NCBI GenBank assembly: GCA_965279115.1
Contig: OZ257137.1
Span: 4,092,001 to 4,156,000, forward strand
Length of the DNA: 64,000 nucleotides
Source of the DNA: JAEUOS01 sp965279115
Lineage (GTDB): Bacteria; Pseudomonadota; Gammaproteobacteria; Burkholderiales; JAEUOS01
Direction of reading: 5' to 3'
Shown here: piece after piece, positions 26,578 through 35,098 of the stretch
How the letters are laid out: each line of letters begins with the position of its first letter
Numbering within the stretch: position 1 is the first letter of the stretch
Translations under genes and position numbers: made by a program
Notes under the pieces: generated by a model
Database searches by the model: none
Told to the model about the DNA's origin: nothing
What the model saw: only the letters and a program-made list of their open reading frames with translations

Positions 26578-28206
26578 ATGAATTTCACATTGTCCATCAG
26601 TCAACGTCTGGCCGCCGGGCTGGGCCTGATCCTGTCCATCTGCGCCGTGGCGCTCGGTTACGGCATCTGGGCCATGGGGCAGAGCGCCAGCGAATCGCGG
26701 CAGCTCGTCGACGAGCAGTTCGCGCGCGAACGCGTGGTCGAGGAATGGGTGCAGCGCGTCGAGGTCAATCTGGTGCGCACGATGGCGCTGGCCAAGAGCG
26801 GTGGCGACGCGCAGCTCAAGGCCTATTTCGACCCGGACATGAAGGCCATGGCGGGAATCATCAACGAACTCAAGAAAAAGATCGACGCCGCCGACCAGAG
26901 CGCATCGCGCAAGCAACTGCTGGGCGAGATCGAGAAGCAGCGTGCCGCCTACATGGGGCGCCGCGCCGAGGCTTTCGCCCTGCTCGAGGCAGGCAAGCGT
27001 GCCGAGGCTGACAAGATCGTCGAGGCCGGCATGGTTCCCGCCGTCGCCGCCTATCGCAACCTGATGCAGAAACTGCTGGCCGAAGAGCGCGCCCAGATCG
27101 AGGCAGCCAAGGCGCGCCTGCAAGGGCGCGCCGAGAGCGCGCGGATGATGATGCTGTTGCTGGGCGCACTGGCGGTCGGCGGCGCTGTTTTGGTCGCCTG
27201 GCGGCTCGCACGCAGTGTCACCCGACCCCTGCGGGAAGTCGTCGCGATCGCGCAGAAAGTCGCCACGGGCGACCTGCGCGGCGAGATTGCCGTCTCCGGA
27301 AGCGACGAAACCGGCGCCCTGCTGGCGTCCGTCGCCACCATGCAAAAGGAACTGCGGCATCTGATCGGGTCGGTCAAGGACGACGTGGGAGCCGTATCCG
27401 CATCCGCAAGCGAGCTGGTTTCGGCCGCGACCGGCCTGGCCGGCAGCAGCGCTTCGCAGACCGATGCGGTCACTTCAACGGCGGCGTCGGTCGAGCAGCT
27501 CACCGTGAGCATCGCGCAGGTCTCGGAAAGCGCCAGGCAGGCCAGTCTGGTCGTCGAGGAAACCGTGCGGGTTTCCGACAATGGCCTCACGCGCGGCAAC
27601 CAGGTGCAGGTCGAGATCACGGCGATCGACAGCGCGGTCGCGGACTTTGGCGGGCAGATGGAAAGCCTGCGCGCCCAGGCCGCGGACATCGGGACGGTTG
27701 TCAAGCTCATCCGTGAAATCGCCGACCAGACCAACTTGCTGGCGCTCAATGCCGCCATCGAGGCCGCGCGAGCGGGAGAACAGGGGCGCGGCTTCGCGGT
27801 CGTGGCCGACGAAGTGCGCAAGCTCGCCGAGCGCACCTCGACGGCGACGGCCGACATCCAGAAAACCATCGAAGGCATACAGGGCAACATGGAGGCTGCC
27901 GGTGGCCGTCTCGAAAACGTGAAATCACGGGTGCGCGAGGGCGTGGTGTCGATCCGCGAACTGGTGGAACCCTTGAAGGATCTGCAGCGGCAGGCCGCGC
28001 GTGCCGCCGAGGGCCTGCGCGAGCTCTCCAGCGCCACCAGCGAACAGAAGCAGGTCAGCGAGCAGATCGCCCGCAATACCGAACGGATAGCGATTTCCGC
28101 CGAATCGAGCCACACCGCCATCTCGCAAAGCCGCGATACCGCCGGCAAGCTTGAGGCCATGGCGCATCGTCTGCTGGGTTCGACCGCGCGCTTCCAGCTG
28201 ACCTGA
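26578..28206 (+). CDS. Methyl-accepting chemotaxis protein with four-helix-bundle sensor
   Basis: A 542-residue chemoreceptor. Membrane helix 1 is at about 11-33, followed by a periplasmic four-helix bundle of about 155 residues, helix 2 at about 190-211, a HAMP domain (about 212-264) and a long coiled-coil signalling domain. The hairpin tip that contacts CheA/CheW is intact (EIADQTNLLALNAAIEAARAG, with GRGFAVVADEVRKLAERT). There is no C-terminal pentapeptide for CheR/CheB tethering; the protein ends STARFQLT. The ATG at 26578 gives MNFTLSISQRL, a normal receptor start. The sensed ligand is unknown. No other chemotaxis genes lie in the window. Confidence 0.93.
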   Translation: MNFTLSISQRLAAGLGLILSICAVALGYGIWAMGQSASESRQLVDEQFARERVVEEWVQRVEVNLVRTMALAKSGGDAQLKAYFDPDMKAMAGIINELKKKIDAADQSASRKQLLGEIEKQRAAYMGRRAEAFALLEAGKRAEADKIVEAGMVPAVAAYRNLMQKLLAEERAQIEAAKARLQGRAESARMMMLLLGALAVGGAVLVAWRLARSVTRPLREVVAIAQKVATGDLRGEIAVSGSDETGALLASVATMQKELRHLIGSVKDDVGAVSASASELVSAATGLAGSSASQTDAVTSTAASVEQLTVSIAQVSESARQASLVVEETVRVSDNGLTRGNQVQVEITAIDSAVADFGGQMESLRAQAADIGTVVKLIREIADQTNLLALNAAIEAARAGEQGRGFAVVADEVRKLAERTSTATADIQKTIEGIQGNMEAAGGRLENVKSRVREGVVSIRELVEPLKDLQRQAARAAEGLRELSSATSEQKQVSEQIARNTERIAISAESSHTAISQSRDTAGKLEAMAHRLLGSTARFQLT

Positions 28207-28236
28207 CCCGCAGGTGGCCGGACACGCGCAAGTGGC

Positions 28237-29061
28237 CTACGCCGCCTTGCGCCAGATGATCCAGTAGAACCCCGCCACCAGCACGGCGCCGCCCACCAGG
28301 TTGCCAAGCGTGACCGGCACCAGGTTGCCGGCCATGCCCGCGAAATCGATGGCCGCTCCGGCCGGCACGGGGGTTCCGGAAGACGCCAGCAACATGGCCA
28401 GGGCGATGAAATAGAAGTTGGCGATGCTGTGCTCGAAGCCGGCCGCGACAAACGCGGATATCGGAAACACCACCGCCAGCACCTTGTCGGTGACGCTGCG
28501 TCCGGCCATGGCCAGCCATACCGCCATGCAGACCAGCAGGTTGCAGAGTATGCCACGGAAGAACGCCTCGGCAAAGGGCAGTGATGTCTTGGCCGCCGCG
28601 ATCGCCATGGTTTGCGCGGCCACCGCGCCTTTGCCGATGCCTGGATGCCCCGACATCCATACCAGCCATGCGAGCCCTGCGGCGCCGATGCCGTTCGCCA
28701 CCAGGGCCACGCTCCAGTTACGCAGGATCTCCGGGGTCGTCACCTTCCCGTCTGCCCAGGCCATCACGATCAGGTTGTTGCCGGTGAAGAGCTCGGCGCC
28801 GGCAATCACGACCAGGACCAGACCGAGCGAAAACGCCAGCCCGCCCAGCAAGCGTGCGGGCGCGAGTGAAAGGGCATGGTCGGCGGCCACGATGGTGTAG
28901 TACATCGCGCCCAGACCGATAAAGGCGCCGGCCAGGAGGCCGAGCATGGCGAGTTTGGCCAGAGGCAGGTGAGCCTTGGTGACGCCGGCGGCCTCGACGC
29001 GATCCGCGATCTCGGCGGGGGAGTACAGGTCGATTCCCAGCGGGGCAGGGTTGTTTTGCAT
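28237..29061 (-). CDS. Formate/nitrite transporter family channel
   Basis: A 274-residue FNT-family membrane channel with six helices, which forms pentamers that pass formate, nitrite or similar small monovalent anions. The family signatures are present: GAFIGLGAMYY in helix 1-2 and AGAELFTGNNLIVMAW in helix 2-3; the tail after the last helix is short. A cytoplasmic leader (YSPAEIADRVEAAGVTKA) is typical. FocA and NirC cannot be told apart here. Its start is 141 bases from the divergent hemerythrin gene, with a likely FNR-type box between them, which points to low-oxygen or nitrogen-oxide control. Confidence 0.9.
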   Translation of the reverse strand: MQNNPAPLGIDLYSPAEIADRVEAAGVTKAHLPLAKLAMLGLLAGAFIGLGAMYYTIVAADHALSLAPARLLGGLAFSLGLVLVVIAGAELFTGNNLIVMAWADGKVTTPEILRNWSVALVANGIGAAGLAWLVWMSGHPGIGKGAVAAQTMAIAAAKTSLPFAEAFFRGILCNLLVCMAVWLAMAGRSVTDKVLAVVFPISAFVAAGFEHSIANFYFIALAMLLASSGTPVPAGAAIDFAGMAGNLVPVTLGNLVGGAVLVAGFYWIIWRKAA

Positions 29062-29129
29062 GCAGGTGGTTTCGGTTCGGGAATGCGGTATTTTGACCCG
29101 GATGCGCCGCCCCGGTGCCGCCGTATTTG

Positions 29130-29143
29130 TTGCGCTGGATCAA
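29130..29143. promoter_or_regulatory. Candidate FNR/DNR-type binding site
   Basis: TTGCGCTGGATCAA matches the CRP/FNR-family consensus TTGAT-N4-ATCAA with a perfect right half and a TTGCG left half, a variant common in proteobacterial FNR/ANR/DNR sites. It sits centrally between the divergent channel and hemerythrin genes, its centre about 67 bases before the hemerythrin start codon, suitable for activation. Confidence 0.5.
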
Positions 29144-29202
29144 AATCACGCGATCCGGTTCATCGACACTTGCCGTAACCAGACAGGGCAGGAGTTTCAA
29201 TC

Positions 29203-29778
29203 ATGAGCGGGCAGATCGCGGCATGGCATGCCGAGCACCTCAATTTCGCGCGTCTCCTCAGGCTTTTCGAGGAGCAGGTGGTCCGTTTCGCCGCCGGCGA
29301 TGCGCCCGACTACGACCTGATGCGCGACATCGTGTATTACCTGAACAACTTTCCCGACGTGCACCACCATCGCTACGAAAGCGAGGTTTTCGAGCGTGTC
29401 GGAAAGCTCGATGCCACCCTGAGGCCGCTGGTGGCGCGCCTGTTGCAGGAGCACCGCGTCATCGCCGCGTGCGGCGTGCGGCTTCTCGAGCTGGTTGAAT
29501 CGGTGGTCAATGGCGCGCTGGTCACACGGTCCGATGTGGAAGCCGCGGCGGCGACCTACCTGGTGTACTACCGTGCCCACCTGGATGCCGAAGAGTCGAA
29601 GATGTTGCCCCGGGTCACCGCCCTGCTGAAGGAGTCGGACTGGCTGGAGGTGGCCGAAGCGGTGGCGCTCAAGTCCCGCGGCGACCCCTTGTTCGGCCCC
29701 GCGGCGGAAGAGCGCTTTCGCGGCCTGCGCCTTGAAATCGAACGCGAAGCCGCCGGCGCGGCGGTGGCGTCGCACTGA
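29203..29778 (+). CDS. Hemerythrin-domain protein
   Basis: A 191-residue four-helix-bundle protein of the hemerythrin HHE type, holding a di-iron centre that binds O2 or NO or senses redox state. Candidate ligands are in order: His9/His12 (WHAEH), His54-His56 with Glu59 (HHHRYE), His84 (LLQEHR), and the late YYRAHLDAEESKMLP with His and Glu. A GCAGGAG ribosome-binding sequence precedes the ATG at 29203. A DUF2189 membrane protein gene starts seven bases after its stop, so both are co-transcribed. The FNR-like box upstream suggests a part in oxygen or nitric oxide handling. Confidence 0.88.
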   Translation: MSGQIAAWHAEHLNFARLLRLFEEQVVRFAAGDAPDYDLMRDIVYYLNNFPDVHHHRYESEVFERVGKLDATLRPLVARLLQEHRVIAACGVRLLELVESVVNGALVTRSDVEAAAATYLVYYRAHLDAEESKMLPRVTALLKESDWLEVAEAVALKSRGDPLFGPAAEERFRGLRLEIEREAAGAAVASH

Positions 29779-29785
29779 TCCGTCG

Positions 29786-30571
29786 ATGCAGGCACCGGAC
29801 AACGGGCAGCGACCGGAGGAGGCCGCCGGCACGAGCAGCGTGCCGCAGGTGCGCCGGATCGGGTTTTCGAGCCCGCTTGAATGGCTGGCGCGCGGTCATG
29901 CCGACATGCGCGCCACCCGTTATGCCGGCACTTTCTACGGGGCGGTCTTCGCCCTCATGGGCCTGGGCATCACGACCATCTATGAAGTCAAGTGGCAGCT
30001 CACGATGGGCCTGGTGGCCGGGTTTTTCCTGGTCGGCCCGTTTGTGTGTTGCGGTATCTACTGGCTGTCACGCCAGCTGGCTGCCGGAGAGCGGCCGAGC
30101 CTGATCGGGTCCCTGACCTGCTGGCGCCGCAATCCGACCGGCATCGGCTTCTTCGCAGCCATCATCACCTTCGCCATGATCGTATGGGCGCGGGTCTCGG
30201 TGGTGATATTCGCGCTTTTCTCGACGCGTGACTTTCCTACCCTGCAAGGGGTGATCAAGCAGATTTTCGCCTTCACCAACCTGCCGTTCGTGGGTGTCTG
30301 GTTCGGCGCCGGCTTTGTCTTCGCCTCGCTGGTGTTCGCGGTGTCGGTGGTCTCGGTGCCCATGATGCTCGACCGCAACAGCGACACCATGATGTCGATA
30401 TTCGCCAGCGTGAAGGCCTTGTGGGCCAATCCCGGACCGCTGTACCTGTGGGCGGCCCTGATCGTGCTGATCATCGGCGCCAGCCTGGCCCTGGGCATGG
30501 TTGCGCTGGTGGTGACCGCGCCGCTGGTCGGGCATGCCACCTGGCACGCGTATCGCGACCTGATAAGCTGA
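29786..30571 (+). CDS. DUF2189 integral membrane protein
   Basis: A 261-residue inner-membrane protein with about six hydrophobic segments, starting at GTFYGAVFALMGLGITTIY after a 45-residue soluble leader. It resembles the DUF2189 family, often annotated near cytochrome oxidase genes, with GPFVCCGIYWLSRQLAAGE as a characteristic loop. The ATG at 29786 lies seven bases after the hemerythrin stop and is therefore preferred over an earlier in-frame start. Function is not known; the pairing with a hemerythrin and a nearby cytochrome c suggests a respiratory or redox-stress role. Confidence 0.78.
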   Translation: MQAPDNGQRPEEAAGTSSVPQVRRIGFSSPLEWLARGHADMRATRYAGTFYGAVFALMGLGITTIYEVKWQLTMGLVAGFFLVGPFVCCGIYWLSRQLAAGERPSLIGSLTCWRRNPTGIGFFAAIITFAMIVWARVSVVIFALFSTRDFPTLQGVIKQIFAFTNLPFVGVWFGAGFVFASLVFAVSVVSVPMMLDRNSDTMMSIFASVKALWANPGPLYLWAALIVLIIGASLALGMVALVVTAPLVGHATWHAYRDLIS

Positions 30572-30638
30572 TTCCCGCGCTGCAGCAAGCGGCGCCGGAA
30601 TCCGTCTCGCGGTTTCCGTTCTCCACAGGAAATCCGCC

Positions 30639-31019
30639 ATGGCTCGCCAGATCCTCCCCGAATCATCCATCCACCCTGCCGTGCGCGAGGCGATAAGCGC
30701 CTCGCACGCCGATATCGTGCGGGAGGTGCAGGCGGCGGTTGCCGACAATGACATCGTCATCGTCGGCATGAAAGTCAACCCCTTTCCGCGCAAGGCGAGG
30801 CGTTTGCTCGATGAAGCCGGCCTGGCCTACCGTTACCTGGAGTACGGCAGCTACCTGAGCCAATGGCGGCGACGCACCGCGCTCAAGATGTGGGCCGGCT
30901 GGCCGACCTTTCCGATGGTGTTCGTCAAGGGGATGCTGGTGGGGGGCGCGGGCGAGTTGCGGCGTATGCAGAAAAGCGGGGAACTGGCGCAACAGCTGGC
31001 CGCGCCGCGCGCCGGCTGA
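30639..31019 (+). CDS. Glutaredoxin-like protein lacking all cysteines
   Basis: A 126-residue protein with the thioredoxin fold of monothiol glutaredoxins. After a 35-residue leader it reads IVIVGMKVNPFPRKARRLL, where the usual CPxC/CGFS active site is replaced by NPFPRK (47-52). The cis-proline motif WPTFPMVFVKGMLVGG (88-103) and the glutathione-site GG are kept. There is no cysteine anywhere, so it cannot act as a thiol oxidoreductase; a binding or scaffold role is possible. It follows the hemerythrin/DUF2189 pair on the same strand by 67 bases. The ATG at 30639 follows ACAGGAAATCCGCC, a fair ribosome-binding site. Confidence 0.75.
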   Translation: MARQILPESSIHPAVREAISASHADIVREVQAAVADNDIVIVGMKVNPFPRKARRLLDEAGLAYRYLEYGSYLSQWRRRTALKMWAGWPTFPMVFVKGMLVGGAGELRRMQKSGELAQQLAAPRAG

Positions 31020-31147
31020 GCCACCCGTGCCGCCCCGGCGCGAGAAGCGCTTTGACGGCTCTCCGGGAGACGGTTAGGATGGCGCGGTTTCAAATCGTGC
31101 AAACGCCTTCATGTCGAATTGGCGGCGCACAAACCATGGGGGTGCAG

Positions 31148-31987
31148 ATGAACAAATCGCAACGGGCCGCGCTCGCAATCGCTCTTGGCATGGTGGCAGG
31201 CACGGCAGTACAGGCGGAATCCCGCGTCGAGCGCGGGCGTTACCTCATGCAGTCGATCGTCGCCTGTGGCAACTGCCACACGCCGCAGGGCCCCAACGGG
31301 CCGGTCGCGGGCATGGAACTGGCGGGCGGCCTGAAGATCGAGGACAAGCCGTTCACCGCCTTTGCCTCCAACATCACGCCGGACCGCGAAACCGGTATCG
31401 GCAAATGGACGGACGCCCAGATCATCACCGCCATACGCGAGGGCAAGCGTCCTGACGGCAGCATCATCGGTCCGCCGATGCCGATCGAGCTGTATCGCGA
31501 AATGTCCGACAACGATGTGCGCGCCATCGTGGCCTACCTGCGCACCGTCAAACCGGTGAAAAACAAGGTGGCGAAGTCCGAGTACCGGATGCCGCTGCCG
31601 CCCAACTATGGCCCGCCGGTGGGCAAGGTGGCCGACGTTCCACCCAAGGACAAGCTGGCCTACGGGCGCTACCTCGCCGGGCCCGCGGGCCACTGCATCG
31701 AATGTCATTCGCCGGCAGGTCCGCAGGGCGCGCCCGACATCGCGAACAAGCTCGGCGCCGGTGGCTTCAGCTTCTACGGCCCATGGGGTACCAGCGTTTC
31801 GACCAACATCACGCCGACGAACCTGTCGAAGTATTCGGATGCCGATCTGAAAAAGGTGATCACCACCGGGGTGCGTCCGGACGGCAGCAAGCTGAAGCCG
31901 CCCATGGGCGTGGCGTACTACGCGAAGATGCGCGCGGCCGACATGGATGCGCTGGTGGCATACCTGCGCAGCCTGCCGCCCAAGTAG
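31148..31987 (+). CDS. Diheme cytochrome c
   Basis: A 279-residue exported protein with two cytochrome c domains. The signal peptide ends at about residue 23 (GTAVQA). Heme sites are CGNCH (40-44) and CIECH (183-187). Candidate axial methionines occur in SIIGPPMP and LKPPMGVAYY. The layout is like the small diheme cytochromes that accept electrons from periplasmic dehydrogenases, for example alcohol or sorbitol dehydrogenase partners. An ATG at 31136 would add four residues. It lies between the glutaredoxin-like gene and a histidine kinase gene on the same strand. The electron donor is not encoded nearby. Confidence 0.9.
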   Translation: MNKSQRAALAIALGMVAGTAVQAESRVERGRYLMQSIVACGNCHTPQGPNGPVAGMELAGGLKIEDKPFTAFASNITPDRETGIGKWTDAQIITAIREGKRPDGSIIGPPMPIELYREMSDNDVRAIVAYLRTVKPVKNKVAKSEYRMPLPPNYGPPVGKVADVPPKDKLAYGRYLAGPAGHCIECHSPAGPQGAPDIANKLGAGGFSFYGPWGTSVSTNITPTNLSKYSDADLKKVITTGVRPDGSKLKPPMGVAYYAKMRAADMDALVAYLRSLPPK

Positions 31988-32053
31988 GGGCGCATCCGCC
32001 CGCGCGGCCCCATTGCGGATGACTCGCACCTGCGCGATTCTCACGGGACGGGC

Positions 32054-33355
32054 GTGAACGTACTCGACTGGTTTGTCCCGCCCGACGCGCGCGCCGATCC
32101 GGCGCGCGCGAGCCGCTACCGCGGGGTGATCAAGTCGCTACTGGCGATTTCGGTCACGGTGGCCGTCCTGCTGCTTTTCTACCTGCTGGTGCGCAGCGCG
32201 CCGACCACGGCGGAGTTGCTGCTCTTTGCCACCTGCATTGCCATTCCGGTGCTCGGCGCGCTCCTGATCCGCGGCAGCGGCCGCATCATCTACGGCCTGG
32301 TGCTGACCAATCTTGCCGGTGTGTTTCTGGTCGGCCTTTGGGCCTGGCTGACCGGTGGCATCCTGTCCCCCGCCATGCCATGGTTCCTGGCCAATCTGGC
32401 CTTGCTGGCGACCTTTGGCAACATGCTGCTCCTGAGCGTGTCCGGAGGCGCGCTGATCGCGGTGCTTGTCCCGCTTTACTACGCGTCCATACGTGGCTGG
32501 CTGCCGTCGAGCCTGGTACCACCGGCGCTTGCGCATGAACTGATGCTGCTGGCGATGCTCTCCTCGGTCATCGCGGTGGTGTTTGCCGCGGCCTCGGTGA
32601 TGCGCGAGCGGACCGCGGTGAAGGCGCGCCTGCGCGCCGCCCGGGATGTGGCGGAATCGGCCAATCGCGCCAAGTCGGCCTTTCTGTCATCGGTGAGTCA
32701 TGAATTGCGCACGCCGCTGGCGACAGTGATCGGCTTCGCCGAGGTGCTCAAGTTCGACGACAAGACGCCGCTCTCGCGCGACCAGGTGGCGCACGTAGAT
32801 CACATCCTCATCGCCGGCGATCACCTGCTGGCATTGGTCAACCAGGTCATCGAGATGAGCAGGATCGAGGCCGGCGAGGTGGACTTGCGGTTCGAGGACG
32901 TGCGGGTGGCGGAGGTCCTCAACGCTTCGCTGGCGATGGTGGAGCTGGCGGCGTCGAAGCGCGGCATCACCATCAGCAACCGGGCGCATGAAAGCGCCGG
33001 CGTGATCGTGCGCGCCGATCCGACCCGGTTGAAGCAGGTCATCCTCAACCTGCTTTCCAACGCCCTTAAGTTCAATCGTGACAATGGCAGCGTCACCATC
33101 GAGGCCAGGCGCACCGAATCCGGCTCGGTGCGCATCAGCGTGGCCGATACCGGGCAGGGCATACCCGCGGCGCGCCAGCATGAGTTGTTTCAATCCTTCG
33201 CCCGGCTGGGGGTTGAATCCGGCAGGATCCCGGGCGGCGGGCTGGGCCTGGCGATTTCCCGCAAGCTGGTTGAAATGATGCACGGACGCATCGGTTGCGA
33301 TTCGACCGAGGGCGAAGGCAGCACCTTCTGGGTCGAATTGCCCCTGGCGGCCTGA
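32054..33355 (+). CDS. Membrane-bound sensor histidine kinase, orphan
   Basis: A 433-residue kinase. The first about 190 residues form around six membrane helices without a periplasmic domain, as in membrane-sensing kinases. A HisKA domain follows with the phosphorylated His216 in SVSHELRTPLATVIGF, then a HATPase domain with NLLSNALKFN (N box), VADTGQGIP (G1) and GGGLGLAISRKLVE (G2). The chain ends directly after the ATPase domain, with no receiver. The start is GTG at 32054 after GGGACGG. No response regulator gene is next to it in the window, so its partner lies elsewhere. It is convergent with the SRPBCC gene, 13 bases away. Confidence 0.9.
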   Translation: MNVLDWFVPPDARADPARASRYRGVIKSLLAISVTVAVLLLFYLLVRSAPTTAELLLFATCIAIPVLGALLIRGSGRIIYGLVLTNLAGVFLVGLWAWLTGGILSPAMPWFLANLALLATFGNMLLLSVSGGALIAVLVPLYYASIRGWLPSSLVPPALAHELMLLAMLSSVIAVVFAAASVMRERTAVKARLRAARDVAESANRAKSAFLSSVSHELRTPLATVIGFAEVLKFDDKTPLSRDQVAHVDHILIAGDHLLALVNQVIEMSRIEAGEVDLRFEDVRVAEVLNASLAMVELAASKRGITISNRAHESAGVIVRADPTRLKQVILNLLSNALKFNRDNGSVTIEARRTESGSVRISVADTGQGIPAARQHELFQSFARLGVESGRIPGGGLGLAISRKLVEMMHGRIGCDSTEGEGSTFWVELPLAA

Positions 33356-33368
33356 CGTTTCGAGGCTG

Positions 33369-33836
33369 CTAGAGCGTGCCCTCGGCAACCAGCCTGCGGA
33401 TGGTACGGATGGTGTCCCGGTCGGCTTCGACATAGGCTTGCTTGACGAAACCCTGGAGGTTCTCGTCATCAGGCGGCGCGCCTGCAGCGGGCCTGGTCTC
33501 GTAATCGAAGCGCACGAACAACTGTTCGCTGTCCGGTGTTTCGATGGTGGTCAGCAAGGTGGCGCCCGGCACGTCGCCGCTGGCCTCGATTTCCTGGCGG
33601 ATCCTGTCCGGCGGCATGAAGGTGATGCGGTCGCGGATCACCACCTGGCCAAACTGCAGCTTGCGGGCGATCGATTCGCCATCCCGGCCCAGGACCTCGA
33701 AGCCGTCCAGCGCATAGACGAACAGCAGCGGATTTTCCGCCTTGAGCTGCAGGCCGCGCCAGACCTGCTCGCGGGTCAGCGGGTCGATCAGGGGCACCAG
33801 CGGGTCATTGACCTGGATGAGGTGTTGGAATTTCAA
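33369..33836 (-). CDS. SRPBCC-fold protein, DUF1857/AtaL-like
   Basis: A 155-residue protein of the START/SRPBCC superfamily, a helix-grip fold with a hydrophobic cavity. MKFQHLIQVNDPLVPLIDPLTREQVWRGL is the DUF1857/AtaL-like opening. The cavity strands follow (FVRFDYETRP), and the long last helix is at the C-terminus. Translation appears to begin at TTG 33836, three bases after the stop of the upstream methyltransferase, so it is the third gene of a leftward set with the two Tat-targeted methyltransferases. It has no signal peptide, so it stays in the cytoplasm. Ligand unknown. Confidence 0.75.
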   Translation of the reverse strand: MKFQHLIQVNDPLVPLIDPLTREQVWRGLQLKAENPLLFVYALDGFEVLGRDGESIARKLQFGQVVIRDRITFMPPDRIRQEIEASGDVPGATLLTTIETPDSEQLFVRFDYETRPAAGAPPDDENLQGFVKQAYVEADRDTIRTIRRLVAEGTL

Positions 33837-33839
33837 GTG

Positions 33840-34454
33840 TTATGCCTTCTTGTGCTCCGGCTTGATGGTCCAGAGGAAGGCCCGCCGGTAGCGGGTCGGC
33901 ACTTCGAAAGTGCGGTCCGGCGCCCAGTCGCCCATGTCGAAGGCATTGGAAACGACGCGCGCACCAACCGCCAGCTCCTTCCACAGTTTCGGGCGCAGTT
34001 TGAGGTTGAGTTCCGGCAGCAGGTAAAGCGTGACCACCGACGCCGGGCTCATGTTGACAGTGAACAGGTCGCGCCCTTCGAAGCTCACGCGCGAGTTGAC
34101 CCGCTCGGCGAGCGCGTTGGCCGTCGCCCACTCAAGGAGGTTGTAGTTCAGGTCGAAACCCACCCCGATGGCGCCGCGCCTGGCGGCCTCGACCAGGAAG
34201 CGCCCGTCGCCGCAGCCAAGGTCGTAGACGACATCCTTGTCGCCGACTTTTGCGGCCGTCAGAAGGGTATCGACCACGCCCAGGGGCGTGGGTTCATAGA
34301 CCACGTCCGCGGTGCGTGGCGGCACACAGGGGGGCTGATTGGCTTGCGCGGAAGCGCGGCCGGCAACCAGGGTGGCGCCAGCGGCCAGCGGGCCGGTGGC
34401 GCGGAGAAAGCGGCGGCGCGCCGCCGTTTCGTCAATTGCGGGTTTCTGTGTCAT
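33840..34454 (-). CDS. Tat-targeted class I SAM-dependent methyltransferase, copy B
   Basis: A 204-residue methyltransferase-fold protein with an N-terminal twin-arginine signal: TAARRRFLRATG followed by an Ala/Gly-rich hydrophobic stretch and ASAQA. The mature part has SAM motif I VYDLGCGDGRF (about 81-91) and GVGFDLN as the ribose-binding acid. It is closely related to the adjacent copy A, including ADVVYEPTP and PTRYRRAFLWTIKPE. The start overlaps the stop of copy A (ATGA). A SAM-dependent enzyme in the periplasm would lack its cofactor, so either the signal is a remnant, SAM is supplied, or the protein binds something else. All of this is inference from sequence. Confidence 0.82.
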   Translation of the reverse strand: MTQKPAIDETAARRRFLRATGPLAAGATLVAGRASAQANQPPCVPPRTADVVYEPTPLGVVDTLLTAAKVGDKDVVYDLGCGDGRFLVEAARRGAIGVGFDLNYNLLEWATANALAERVNSRVSFEGRDLFTVNMSPASVVTLYLLPELNLKLRPKLWKELAVGARVVSNAFDMGDWAPDRTFEVPTRYRRAFLWTIKPEHKKA

Positions 34455-35023
34455 GCGGCGGCCTTGTCTTCCGGTTTCACGGTGTAGAGGAATGCGTGCA
34501 GATAGCGCGTGGGTACGTCAACGACGCGATCCGGCTTCCAGCCCGGAACTTCGAATCCGTTGGCCACCACGCGCGAGCCCACTTTCAGTTCGCGGAACAG
34601 CTTGGGGCGCAGGCGGCGGTTCATCTCTGGCAGTATGTACAGGGCGACCACGCTTGCGGATGTCAGGTCGGTGAGAAACAGGTCCTGATTCTGGATCTTC
34701 ACCCGGTCTCCGACCCGTTCGGCCAGCACGTTGGCTTGTGCCCATTCGACCAGGCGAGGGTCGATCTCGATGCCGACACCGCTGGCGCCGCGCCGCGCCG
34801 CGGCCACGACGATGCGGCCGTCGCCGCAACCCAGGTCGAAGACCACATCGCCGCCTTTGACCTGCGCCATGTCGAGCATGGTCTCGACCACCCCGCGCGG
34901 GGTCGGCTCGTAGACGACATCGGCGGTGCGGATATAGGCGCAAGGCGGCAGGTCGGTGGACTGGGCGGCGGCGCTGCCGGCCAGGCCCAGGCCGGATGCG
35001 GCGACAAACTGGCGACGGTTCAT
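34451..35023 (-). CDS. Tat-targeted class I SAM-dependent methyltransferase, copy A
   Basis: A 190-residue methyltransferase-fold protein whose N-terminus is a clear twin-arginine signal: MNRRQFVAASGLGLAGSAAAQ. Motif I is VFDLGCGDGRI (about 63-73) and the acid after strand 2 is in GVGIEIDPRL. ADVVYEPTPRGVVETML and the ending PTRYLHAFLYTVKPE are shared with copy B, so the two arose by tandem duplication. The ATG at 35023 is preferred over a TTG six bases earlier. It is divergent from the radical SAM gene and first in the leftward set A, B, SRPBCC protein. The natural substrate is unknown. Confidence 0.82.
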   Translation of the reverse strand: MNRRQFVAASGLGLAGSAAAQSTDLPPCAYIRTADVVYEPTPRGVVETMLDMAQVKGGDVVFDLGCGDGRIVVAAARRGASGVGIEIDPRLVEWAQANVLAERVGDRVKIQNQDLFLTDLTSASVVALYILPEMNRRLRPKLFRELKVGSRVVANGFEVPGWKPDRVVDVPTRYLHAFLYTVKPEDKAAA

Positions 35024-35098
35024 GTGCAAGCGTATGGAGGATCAGGGTCGAATTACAGCACGCGCCCGGCCGCTTCGCCAGCGTAAAATGAGTCGGCC

